From positions 1 through 64,000 of the forward strand of contig NZ_JAJUWS010000014.1 in NCBI RefSeq assembly GCF_021390475.1: a DNA stretch of 64,000 bases, read 5' to 3'. The position numbers and the translations under genes were made by a program. Source of the DNA: Streptomyces sp. ST2-7A. Its GTDB lineage: Bacteria; Actinomycetota; Actinomycetes; Streptomycetales; Streptomycetaceae. The notes below the pieces were generated by a model that worked only from the letters and a program-made list of their open reading frames with translations, ran no database searches and had not been told where the DNA came from. Positions 25,208-32,900 of this stretch are shown here, piece by piece. Position 1 is the stretch's first letter. Every line of letters begins with the position of its first letter.

Positions 25208-26035
25208 ATGTCACGCAATCGCACCCTGTCCCGTGGCCTCGTGGCCGCCGGTCTGGCCGCCGGCTCGCTCGCCCTGGCCGCCTGCCAGTCCGGCTCGGAT
25301 GTCTCCTCGGGGGGCGCCACTGCCGTCGACCGACCCGCGACGGTGGTCGAGGAGAGCCCGGTGGAGGACACCACGTCCGGGGAGGCCGCCGCGGAGGACA
25401 CTCCGGCCGAGGGCGCCGCCTCCGACAGCGGGGCACCCGCCGCGGGGGCCACGAAGCCGCCGGCCGGGACCCCGGCGGGCGAGCCGGCGGAGGGCACCGA
25501 CGCCGGGGAGGCCGCACCGGCCCCCGCCCCGCAGGGGGACGGTCCGTCGGCCGTCCCCGCCGGCGACCGCCGGGCGAAGGGGAACGAGGACGGCTCCCGC
25601 GCCGGGAAGGGCATTCCCGTCCTGTCGGCGTGCACCCCCTCGACCACCGACCTCACCGTGGCGCCCGTGTCCCGGCCGATCAACCACCTGCTGCTGACGG
25701 TGACCAACACCGGCAACACGACCTGCGCCCCCTATAACCACCCGTACCTGCGCTTCGACCAGGGGCAGTCCGTGATGCAGGTCGTGCGGTCCAGCGTCCC
25801 GCAGGCGGTGGTGGTCCTCGAGCCGGGCGAGTCCGCGTACGCGGGCATCAGGACCTCCTCGGCGGACGACGGCGAGGTGACGCCCGTCGAAGGGCTCGAG
25901 GTCTTCCTCACCGACCGGAACGGCCGGACGGTCGGGAACCCCGTCACCCTGCCCGTGCCGGCGGGGACGGCGGAGGGGGCCTCCGCCGCCGTCACGTACT
26001 GGCAGAGCGACCGGGCCGACGCCCTGATGTGGTGA
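25208..26035 (+). CDS. DUF4232-domain lipoprotein
   Basis: 275 residues. Lipoprotein signal with lipobox LAAC at about residue 26, a long Ala/Glu/Pro-rich spacer, then a DUF4232 domain (about 135-275): CTPSTTDLTVAPVSRPINHLLLTVTNTGNTTCAPYNHPYLRF, with two cysteines that may form a disulfide. Such proteins are exported and surface-exposed in streptomycetes; no function is established. ATG 25208 has AGAGAAG upstream. Confidence 0.85.
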   Translation: MSRNRTLSRGLVAAGLAAGSLALAACQSGSDVSSGGATAVDRPATVVEESPVEDTTSGEAAAEDTPAEGAASDSGAPAAGATKPPAGTPAGEPAEGTDAGEAAPAPAPQGDGPSAVPAGDRRAKGNEDGSRAGKGIPVLSACTPSTTDLTVAPVSRPINHLLLTVTNTGNTTCAPYNHPYLRFDQGQSVMQVVRSSVPQAVVVLEPGESAYAGIRTSSADDGEVTPVEGLEVFLTDRNGRTVGNPVTLPVPAGTAEGASAAVTYWQSDRADALMW

Positions 26036-26146
26036 CGCGCCGGTGAGCGGTGCGAGGTGCCCCGGGCGGATGGCCGTCCCCACCACGGGGGTGGGGACGG
26101 GCATCGCCGGCCCGGGGCAAGCCGCCGGTGGGGGCGGCGAAAGTCT

Positions 26147-26520
26147 TTATGTCGCCCGGGCGATCCGGAGGAGGTTGCCGCAGGTGTCGTCGAGGACGGC
26201 CACGGTGACGTTCCCCATCGTCACCGGCTCCCGGACGAACCGCACGCCCAAGGCGCGCAGTCGCTCGTACTCGGCGTGGACGTCGTCCACCGCGAAGGAG
26301 GTCACCGGGATGCCGTCGCGCATCAGCGCCTCCCGGTACGGGCCGACCGCCGGGCGCCGGTACCAACTCGGTGCCGGCACGAGGAGCCGGGGCCGAGGCC
26401 GTGGCGAACGGTGAGCCGGGAGCAGATCTCGAAGAGGGCCCGACCGTCGCGTTCGGTCAGCTCGCCGAGGATCGTCCGGCGGGTGGGATCGGCCAGGGCC
26501 TTGAACAGATCGTCCGACAC
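26147..26520 (-). pseudogene. Collapsed ArsR-VOC operon, copy B
   Basis: Paralogous to 20407-21083 but with an internal deletion. The 5' part keeps the first ~35 codons of arsR (LFKALADPTRRTILGELTERDGRALFEICSRL); the 3' part keeps the last ~65 codons of the VOC gene (PYREALMRDGIPVTSFAVDDVHAEYERLRALGVRF to LLRIAR). The ArsR recognition helix region and VOC N-terminus are gone, so neither product can be functional. Confidence 0.85.
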
Positions 26521-26529
26521 GACATCAGC

Positions 26530-26553
26530 ATGGGCAGGCATTCGCCTGCCCAT
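26530..26553. promoter_or_regulatory. Palindrome at the operator position of copy B
   Basis: ATGGGCAGGC, ATTC spacer, GCCTGCCCAT: a perfect 10-bp-arm dyad exactly where copy A has ATAGGCAAGT/ACTTGCCTAT. Arms share only the GGCA core, so both arms changed together. Confidence 0.65.
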
Positions 26554-26647
26554 CGGGTGGGGGTCAGAGGCGGGAGAGGACCGATGGGCAGGGCGCCGCC
26601 CTCCGGGGTGACCGCGTCCTCGCGGATCCACCGACGCGGCCACGTGC

Positions 26648-26676
26648 GTGCCCGGACGCTTCGCGCGTCCGGGCAC
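26648..26676 (-). terminator. Hairpin after the tectonin gene
   Basis: Perfect 12-bp stem GTGCCCGGACGC/GCGTCCGGGCAC with loop TTCGC, 32 bases past the tectonin stop codon. The corresponding place in copy A (near 21205) lacks the hairpin and keeps one CACGTG. Confidence 0.75.
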
Positions 26677-26708
26677 GTGATGCGGACCCCGGCGGAGCGG
26701 GGCAGGGG

Positions 26709-27407
26709 TCAGCCCTGTCCGTCGCCGATGTAGCGGTAGATGTTGCCGTTGGAGTTGACGCCCCACACGGTGCCGTCGGCGGCGGCGCCGATGTCGGTCA
26801 AGGCACCGGGAATGCGAATCCACGGGTCCGCGTCGTTACCGCTGTAACGATAGATGTTCCCCGCCGAGTTCACCCCCCACACATTCGTCCGCGAACCCGC
26901 CGAGATCCGCGTCAGAGCACCCGAGATCTGCGTCCAGTTCGTCGAACCCCGATCCCCCGAGTACCGATAGATGTTCCCGTTGGAGTTGACCCCCCACGCC
27001 GTACCGTCGGCAGCGGCCCCGATATCCGTCAACCCACCCGAAACCTGAGCCCACGGACTCCCATCGTTACCGCTGTAACGATAGATGTTCCCCGCCGAGT
27101 TCACCCCCCACACATTCGTCCGCGAACCCGCCGAGATCCGCGTCAGACCGCCCGAGATCTGCGTCCAGTTCGTCGAACCCCGATCCCCCGAGTACCGATA
27201 GATGTTGCCGTTGGAGTTGACGCCCCACACCGTACCGTCGGCAGCGGCCCCGATATCCGTCAACCCACCCGAAACCTGAGCCCACGGACTCCCATCGTTA
27301 CCGCTGTAACGATAGATGTTCCCCGCCGAGTTCACCCCCCACACATTCGTCCGCGAACCTGCCGAGATGGCGGTGAGGGACCCCTGGATCTGCACCCAGT
27401 CGACCAT
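26709..27407 (-). CDS. Six-bladed tectonin-repeat protein
   Basis: 232 residues made entirely of six tectonin repeats of 37-39 residues, each with a pattern like W-x-Q-[IV]-[SQ]-G-x-LT-x-I and VWGVNS-x-GNIYRYSG. Blades alternate in two types, giving a 77-residue (231-bp) higher-order unit repeated almost exactly. Six blades should close into a small beta-propeller; fish-egg and fungal tectonins of this kind bind glycans or lipopolysaccharide. No signal peptide or transmembrane segment is visible, so it is cytosolic unless exported by another route. ATG with AAGGGGA upstream. Confidence 0.85.
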   Translation of the reverse strand: MVDWVQIQGSLTAISAGSRTNVWGVNSAGNIYRYSGNDGSPWAQVSGGLTDIGAAADGTVWGVNSNGNIYRYSGDRGSTNWTQISGGLTRISAGSRTNVWGVNSAGNIYRYSGNDGSPWAQVSGGLTDIGAAADGTAWGVNSNGNIYRYSGDRGSTNWTQISGALTRISAGSRTNVWGVNSAGNIYRYSGNDADPWIRIPGALTDIGAAADGTVWGVNSNGNIYRYIGDGQG

Positions 27408-27732
27408 GTCACGTTCCCCTTTCGACACGGAACACTGCACCCCATTTCTGATCCGGGAGGAGAACACCAAACGAACCAGCCGAACAGCCCGGTGAAAGAA
27501 GGACGGGAAAGCGATGTTTGATATGGCGCCCCTGCCTCATCGAGCCCCGGAGTGCACGGCCGACACAACGCGGTTGGCCTGAAGCGACATGACCCACACG
27601 AGGGAAGGGAGATCATCGAGTTGACGCCCTCGACGCGCTCTCCCCCGGGAATTCGTGCCCGTACGGCCCGCCGACGAGCCCACCACGGAAACCCGGATGC
27701 GAGGACCGGCCACGGCACGTCAGGCTCGGTTC
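27408..27732. other. Intergenic region, divergent promoters
   Basis: 325 bases between the tectonin gene and the methyltransferase gene, with a comparatively AT-rich patch at 27430-27530. I see no gene. Confidence 0.4.
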
Positions 27733-28491
27733 ATGACCTCGACGCCGTGGACACCGCCCGTCTGGTATCCGGGTGAACTCGACACCGCCGGACCGGAACA
27801 CCTCGATCCGGGGTTCGTCACCGGCTTCGACCGCAAGCAGGGGTACCCGGACCCGGCGGAGGACCTGGCCGCCCTGCGGGCCGCGGGTGTCGGCCCGGAC
27901 GCCACGGTGATCGACCTCGGGGCCGGCACCGGTCGCTTCGCGTTCGCCGCCGCGCGGGAGTTCGGCCGGGTGGTGGCGGTGGACGTCTCCCCCGCCATGG
28001 TCGCCCACCTGCGGGAACGCACCGCCGGAGACGCCGAGCGGAGCGGTGGGACCGGCGGGCGCGTGCCGATCGTCGTACGGGGCGGGTTCCTGTCGTACCG
28101 GCACGAGGGGCCGCAGGCCGACGCCGTTCACACCCGGCACGCCCTGCACCAACTGCCGGACGCCTGGAAGGCCGTCGCGCTCACCCGGATCGCGGGGATG
28201 CTGCGGCCCGGCGGGATCCTGCGCCTGCGGGACCTGATCCTCGACTTCCGCCCGGCGGAGGCGGAGGAGCGGCTGAACGCCTGGCTCGCCGAGGCCCCCG
28301 ACCCGGAGACCGACCCCGGCGTGGACCCGACGGCCCGCTACGTCCGGGCCGACTACATCGAGCACCTGCGCAGCGAGCACAGCACCTTCCGGTACCTGCA
28401 GGAGGCGATGCTGGACGACGCCGGGTTCGAGATCCTGGACGCGGACTTCCCGCACCCGGTGTTCGGCGCCTACACCTGTCGGCGACGCTGA
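27733..28491 (+). CDS. Class I SAM-dependent methyltransferase
   Basis: 252 residues. SAM-binding motif I ATVIDLGAGTGRFAF near residue 60, motif II-like VVAVDVSPAMVAHL, and post-motif GMLRPGGILRLRDL. The acceptor is unknown. ATG 27733 chosen as the start closest to the conserved fold; ATG 27655 is an alternative. It is convergent with a small membrane-protein gene and overlaps it by 22 bases. Confidence 0.85.
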   Translation: MTSTPWTPPVWYPGELDTAGPEHLDPGFVTGFDRKQGYPDPAEDLAALRAAGVGPDATVIDLGAGTGRFAFAAAREFGRVVAVDVSPAMVAHLRERTAGDAERSGGTGGRVPIVVRGGFLSYRHEGPQADAVHTRHALHQLPDAWKAVALTRIAGMLRPGGILRLRDLILDFRPAEAEERLNAWLAEAPDPETDPGVDPTARYVRADYIEHLRSEHSTFRYLQEAMLDDAGFEILDADFPHPVFGAYTCRRR

Positions 28492-28736
28492 CCGCCCCGG
28501 CACGGCGGCACGGCAGATGCCGGCAGCGGTGGGGCCGGGGGCCCGATGTGCCGGCCCCGGAAGAGGGGCCGGCGGGGACGGCGATGGGCGCCGGCCCGAC
28601 GGGGCGGGCCGGGGGCCCCCGGCCTCCGGCCGGGCAGAGAAAGCCGGAGGAAGAAGCCGGCGAGGAAGGCGAGGACGAGCAGCGCGAGAAGGCCGAGCCC
28701 GTACAGCGGGGCGGGGAGTGGGGCGCCGTGGTTCAC
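28470..28736 (-). CDS. Small single-pass membrane protein coupled to the ATPase gene
   Basis: 88 residues from GTG, whose first bases overlap the stop of the ATPase gene (GTGA). A hydrophobic helix (LYGLGLLALLVLAFLAGFFLRL) near the N-terminus is followed by an Arg/Pro-rich cytosolic tail. The overlap and the clean membrane segment argue for a real gene; the low-complexity tail and the overlap with the methyltransferase argue against. No family recognised. Confidence 0.45.
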   Translation of the reverse strand: MNHGAPLPAPLYGLGLLALLVLAFLAGFFLRLSLPGRRPGAPGPPRRAGAHRRPRRPLFRGRHIGPPAPPLPASAVPPCRGGQRRRQV

Positions 28737-29236
28737 GCGGCCAGTCCCCACTGGAGTTCGAACCACACGCACTTCTCACCGGGGCCGGGCACCGGCCCCT
28801 CGCCGAACGATGTCCCGGGGGCGTGCGCGGAGTTGTGCGCGGCGGCGTGCCAACTGATGCCCCAGGCGTGCGCGAGCAGACCGAACAGGGCCATGCCCCG
28901 GCCGTGTTCGGTCTCCGGATCGGGGTGCTGCCACACGGGCAGCGCCTCCGGTGCCGCGTCCACCACGGCGACCACAACTCGATGTTCGAGCAGGACGGTC
29001 CGCACGAGGATCCGCGAGGTGGCGGTGTGCCGGTAGACGTTGGTGACGGCCTCGCTGACGAGTAGTTTCGCCGTCTCCGCCACCTCCTCCCACCCCTCCC
29101 GACCCAGCACCTCCGCCACGTGGTTGCGCGCCAGTCGCGGCGCCTCGGCCGCGCTGGGTACGCACAATCGGTGCTCCCGCCCCGCGTCGGACGGCTCCAC
29201 GGTCACGTCACCCGCGTCGAGAACGGCGATCGTCAT
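28733..29236 (-). CDS. RsbW-like ATP-binding regulatory protein
   Basis: 167 residues with a GHKL ATPase fold: AKLLVSEAVTNVYRHT (N box, with E and N for Mg-ATP), VVDAAPEALP and EHGRGMALFGLLAHAWG (G box). Such stand-alone kinases act as anti-sigma factors or partners of anti-sigma antagonists and are numerous in streptomycetes. GAGGAG lies upstream of the ATG. It is divergent from the XRE/DUF5753 gene, an arrangement frequently seen for this gene trio. Confidence 0.85.
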   Translation of the reverse strand: MTIAVLDAGDVTVEPSDAGREHRLCVPSAAEAPRLARNHVAEVLGREGWEEVAETAKLLVSEAVTNVYRHTATSRILVRTVLLEHRVVVAVVDAAPEALPVWQHPDPETEHGRGMALFGLLAHAWGISWHAAAHNSAHAPGTSFGEGPVPGPGEKCVWFELQWGLAA

Positions 29237-29479
29237 GTCCTGACTCCTCTGCGCTCGTTGACCCCATCGACAGCCGAGAGCTCCCCACCGTGGCTCGGCC
29301 ACGCCCCACCGACGCGGCTGCACTGCGGATTCACCGAAGTACTCTCGGTCACGTGCGAGCACCATAGGGGGCACTAGTACCCCGGGGCAACCGTTCCCCT
29401 ACGCTCGGTCACGGAGAGGAAGGGGAGGTGAGCCCTCCCGGCGGGCACACTTCCGTCAGGACAGCCGAAGGAGCATCGG

Positions 29480-30334
29480 ATGCCACCCAGGGATCGCCCC
29501 ACCGCCAGGGAAGCCCGTTTGGGCTCTGAGCTGCGCAAACTCAGAGAGCAGGCGAACCGCACCGCCACTGATGCTGCGACTCACCTGGGGATCGACCGAG
29601 CCAAGATTTCGAACATCGAAGCGGGGTATCGCGGTATCAGCCCGGAGCGCCTCCGCAACCTGGCTGCCTTCTACAGGTGCGATGACCAAGCGCTGCTCGA
29701 CGCCCTGTGCGCCATCGCCCGGGAACAACGGGGTCGGCACTGGTGGGATTCCATGCGGGAAAGTGTTCCGCAGGACGCTCTGGACCTCGCGGAGATGGAG
29801 CACCATGCCCGACATCTCCATGCGGTAAACATGTTGTTGATTCCGGGAATCATCCAGACTCCGGAATACGCCCGCGCCATCTTTGAAACTCGAACACCTC
29901 CTTTCACACCCGCGGAAATTGAGGCGCGAGTGAAGTTTCGCACGAGCCGGAGGAGGGTTTTCGAGAAGCAACATCCCCCGATTTATGAAATCATCATCCA
30001 TGAAGCGGCATTGCGCATAAGGTACGGCGGTCGCCGGGTTCACGAAAAACAACTTCTCCGACTCACCGCCCCGGAACCCGCCCTTCCGGTCACACTTCGC
30101 GTAATCCCTTTCGATCTTGAGAATGTTCCCGGGCATGCACAATCTTTCCTCTTCACTGAGGGTCCGGTTCCACAATTGAACAGCGTGCAAGTCGATACAC
30201 CGTTCGGCGGAGTAATCGTCCACGAAGCGGAAGAAGTGGAAAACTACAGGGCAGTATTGGGCGACGTGAGACGAAACAGCCTACCCCCGGAAGAGTCGCG
30301 AAAGCTGGTCCAAAAAATCATCGAAGAAATATAA
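29480..30334 (+). CDS. XRE-family regulator with DUF5753 domain
   Basis: 284 residues. N-terminal helix-turn-helix (about 12-70, LGSELRKLREQANRTATDAATHLGIDRAKISNIEAG) and the C-terminal DUF5753 domain (about 95-275, LLIPGIIQTPEYARA, EIIIHEAALR, HAQSFLFTEGP). This is the family of WhiJ and related streptomycete developmental or antibiotic regulators, which act with DUF397 partners. AAGGAG lies upstream. It heads a run of three DUF397 genes. The segment from about 29.9 kb to 30.75 kb is distinctly AT-richer than its surroundings. Confidence 0.92.
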   Translation: MPPRDRPTAREARLGSELRKLREQANRTATDAATHLGIDRAKISNIEAGYRGISPERLRNLAAFYRCDDQALLDALCAIAREQRGRHWWDSMRESVPQDALDLAEMEHHARHLHAVNMLLIPGIIQTPEYARAIFETRTPPFTPAEIEARVKFRTSRRRVFEKQHPPIYEIIIHEAALRIRYGGRRVHEKQLLRLTAPEPALPVTLRVIPFDLENVPGHAQSFLFTEGPVPQLNSVQVDTPFGGVIVHEAEEVENYRAVLGDVRRNSLPPEESRKLVQKIIEEI

Positions 30335-30343
30335 GAAGGGCTC

Positions 30344-30547
30344 ATGAGCAACCATCACACCTGGCAGAAGTCATCATTCTCCAGCACCGGAACGGAGTGC
30401 GTGGAGATCTCCTCCCGAGAAGCTGGAATTCTCATACGTGAAAGCGACAGGGAGGGTGAAATCCTGAATACTACACCAGAAAGATTCGATGCACTCATAT
30501 ATGCCATCAAGCATGACATCATCAAATTTGGCCGACCATGGAAATAA
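30344..30547 (+). CDS. DUF397 protein 1
   Basis: 67 residues with the DUF397 signature W-QKSSFSS-x-x-x-x-CVE and IRES, followed by a helix. It begins nine bases after the XRE stop. DUF397 proteins are small partners that antagonise the adjacent XRE/DUF5753 regulator. Confidence 0.88.
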   Translation: MSNHHTWQKSSFSSTGTECVEISSREAGILIRESDREGEILNTTPERFDALIYAIKHDIIKFGRPWK

Positions 30548-30581
30548 TGTCGATAGCATTCGACACGTGAAGGATGAACTC

Positions 30582-30761
30582 ATGACCTGGCAGAAGTCTT
30601 CCTTCTCCACCAACGGGGCGGAGTGTCTCGAAATACGCCACTCCCCTACCGGAATTCAATTCCGAGAAAGCGTTTCACCTGAAAATTTACATACCGTTGA
30701 CCCGGCCAGGTTGCGCTCACTGATCCACTACCTCAAGTGTTCCGTTGAGGAGCACAAGTGA
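30582..30761 (+). CDS. DUF397 protein 2
   Basis: 59 residues, MTWQKSSFSTNGAECLEI and FRESV. AAGGATG lies 7 bases before the ATG. It is diverged from protein 1 and shorter at its end. Its stop overlaps the third copy (GTGA). Confidence 0.85.
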   Translation: MTWQKSSFSTNGAECLEIRHSPTGIQFRESVSPENLHTVDPARLRSLIHYLKCSVEEHK

Positions 30762-30955
30762 ATCACTCCGATTGGCAGAAGTCATCATTTTCCACGGATG
30801 GCAATGAATGCATAGAGGTGGCTCGGACACCCGAAGCGGTGTTGATACGGGAGAGCGAGGTGCCGGGGCGGGTGCTGGCCACGACGCCGGCGCGGCTGCG
30901 CGGGCTGATCACGGCCCTCAAGGCGGAAGACCCGTCGACTCCGCCCGGGGTCTGA
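30758..30955 (+). CDS. DUF397 protein 3
   Basis: 65 residues from GTG with GAGGAG upstream: DWQKSSFSTDGNECIEVA and IRESEVPGRVLATTPARLRGLITALKA. Its 3' half returns to high GC, unlike copies 1 and 2. Confidence 0.87.
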   Translation: MNHSDWQKSSFSTDGNECIEVARTPEAVLIRESEVPGRVLATTPARLRGLITALKAEDPSTPPGV

Positions 30956-31003
30956 GCTCCCGTCTCGGGAAAACCGATTGACCGCCCCGGGATGCTGAGG
31001 GGC

Positions 31004-31759
31004 ATGGTCGATCGCCTGTTCTCCGAACGGAAACTCGCCGAGCTGTACGACGTGCTCTACCCCTGGAACTGCTCCCCGGACGACGCCTTCTACCTCGACC
31101 TCGTCATGGAGGCGTCCTCGGTCCTCGACGTGGGATGCGGCACCGGGCTGTTGCTGCGTCGGGCCCGCAAGGTCGGCCACACCGGCCGGCTGCGCGGGCT
31201 CGACCCGGCCGCCGCCATGCTGGACGTGGGTCGTGCCGCCGGCGACACGACCGGCGCCGGGGTGGAGTGGGTGCTCGGCGACCTCACGACCGTCCCCCAC
31301 GACCGGGAGTTCGACCTGGTCGTCATGACCGGTCACGCCTTCCAGGTCTTCCTCACCGACGACGAGGTGCGCGCCGCCCTCACCGCCGTCCGGGCCGCCC
31401 TCGTGGACGGCGGCCGGTTCGCCTTCGAGACCCGCAACCCGGCCGCCCGCGCGTGGGAACGCTGGACGCCCGACCACCCCCGCGAGGTCGTGGACCCGAG
31501 CGGCTTCCGGGCGCGGTGCGAACACCGGGTGGAGGGCCCCGTCGAGGGAGAGCTGGTGAGCTTCACGACCACCTTCACCGCCGATTCCCTCGACGGCCCG
31601 GAGACCAGCCGCAGCACCCTCCGGTTCCTCGACGCCGACGCCCTCACCCGGTTCCTGGAGGAGGCCGGCCTGACCGTCGAGGCTCGCTACGGCTGGTGGG
31701 ACCGTTCCCCGCTCACCGCCGAGAGCCCCGAGATCATCGTCATCGCCCGCCGGGCGTGA
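31004..31759 (+). CDS. Class I SAM-dependent methyltransferase
   Basis: 251 residues. N-terminal LAELYDVLYPWNCSPDDAFYLDL, motif I SVLDVGCGTGLLLRRA, DPAAAMLDVGR and the acidic DLVVMTGHAFQVFLTDDE. A C-terminal beta-rich cap follows (STLRFLDADALTRFLEEAGL). Substrate unknown. ATG 31004 follows GAGGGGC; ATG 30992 is possible. Confidence 0.85.
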   Translation: MVDRLFSERKLAELYDVLYPWNCSPDDAFYLDLVMEASSVLDVGCGTGLLLRRARKVGHTGRLRGLDPAAAMLDVGRAAGDTTGAGVEWVLGDLTTVPHDREFDLVVMTGHAFQVFLTDDEVRAALTAVRAALVDGGRFAFETRNPAARAWERWTPDHPREVVDPSGFRARCEHRVEGPVEGELVSFTTTFTADSLDGPETSRSTLRFLDADALTRFLEEAGLTVEARYGWWDRSPLTAESPEIIVIARRA

Positions 31760-31903
31760 GCAGCACCGGCGTCACGGTGCCCCACAGGGCGACAGCTCCG
31801 GCCCGGGGCCCCACCCGATGAAACCGCGCGGAGACCGGGGCACGTCCCCGACCGGTACGGCGTGCGTCGTCCCTCTCAACGATCCCACGGGGAGGAATCG
31901 GGA

Positions 31904-32875
31904 ATGCCGGACACCTCGTACGAGCAGCCCAACGCCCTGGTGCTGTTGCTCATCATCATCGCCGGGGTGTTGATGGCGGCCGTGTTGGTCGGTTACGCCG
32001 TCGGCGCCGCCACGAGGCATCATCGGCGGGAGGGCGGCATGGTCCTCCCGATGCGGTGCTGGGCGGCGGTCGCCGCAGCCATCACGGCACTGGTTCAGGT
32101 CTGGGGAACCCTGCACCTGATCCAGGACAGCAGCCAGGTGACCCACGTCTGTCAGCAGGCCGTCGGTCCCGAGCACGCCGCGAACATCACCCGGTACGAG
32201 GTCTCTTATGTGCCGCCCGGCCTCCACTGCCATGTCCCCGGGGTCGGGCCCTTCGAAGCGGTGACGCCCGGCTATGTCGTTCCTCTGCTGGTGATCTCGA
32301 CGTTCATCGCCGTGACTCTGCTGATCTTCTCCGTCGCCGAGGCACGAACGTCCCCCACCATCCCCGACCCCAACGCGAAAAGCAGAAGCGACAGCCGGTT
32401 CGGGCCTGCCAGGATGGCCGGGCCCCGAGACCCCCGGCAAAGCGATGAAGGGACCGACGAGACCGTGGCCCGTGCCGTGAAGTTGATCCGCGCCAGCACC
32501 CTGTCCGATGTCGCCGAGTACGCCTACGCCGCCACCGCGCCGCCCGAAGCCCGGCTCGTCTTCCTCGCCGGTGCCTGTCCGCTCAACGAGGACGGCTCGA
32601 CGGCCGCCATCGGGGACTACACCGGGCAGGCCGCGAAGGCCGTGGAGAACATGCGGGTCGCGCTGGAGGCCGCCGGCGCCTCGTTGGAGGACGTCATCAG
32701 CACCCGGGTGCTCGTCGCCTCCAACCGGCAGGAGGACCTGGTCGCCGCCTGGGAGGTCGTGCGGGACGCCTTCGGTGACCACGACGTGCCCAGCACCCTG
32801 ATGGGCGTCACCGTCCTCGGCTACGACGACCAGCTCGTGGAGATCGAGGGCATCGCCGCTGTCCTCGACTCCTGA
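31904..32875 (+). CDS. Membrane domain fused to a RidA/YjgF domain
   Basis: 323 residues. Three hydrophobic segments (about 10-32 LVLLLIIIAGVLMAAVLVGYAVG, 50-72, and 123-145 VVPLLVISTFIAVTLLIFSVAEA) enclose an exported loop with cysteines. A hydrophilic linker then leads to a RidA-like domain (about 192-323): LVFLAGACPLNEDG, AAKAVENMRVALEAAGASLEDVISTRVLVA. RidA proteins are soluble enamine/imine deaminases. No stop codon separates the parts. GGAGGAA precedes ATG 31904. A separate RidA translation start (for example GTG 32477) lacks a good ribosome binding site. Confidence 0.75.
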   Translation: MPDTSYEQPNALVLLLIIIAGVLMAAVLVGYAVGAATRHHRREGGMVLPMRCWAAVAAAITALVQVWGTLHLIQDSSQVTHVCQQAVGPEHAANITRYEVSYVPPGLHCHVPGVGPFEAVTPGYVVPLLVISTFIAVTLLIFSVAEARTSPTIPDPNAKSRSDSRFGPARMAGPRDPRQSDEGTDETVARAVKLIRASTLSDVAEYAYAATAPPEARLVFLAGACPLNEDGSTAAIGDYTGQAAKAVENMRVALEAAGASLEDVISTRVLVASNRQEDLVAAWEVVRDAFGDHDVPSTLMGVTVLGYDDQLVEIEGIAAVLDS

Positions 32876-32900
32876 ACCCCCGTCCTCGGGGGCGGTGTCG

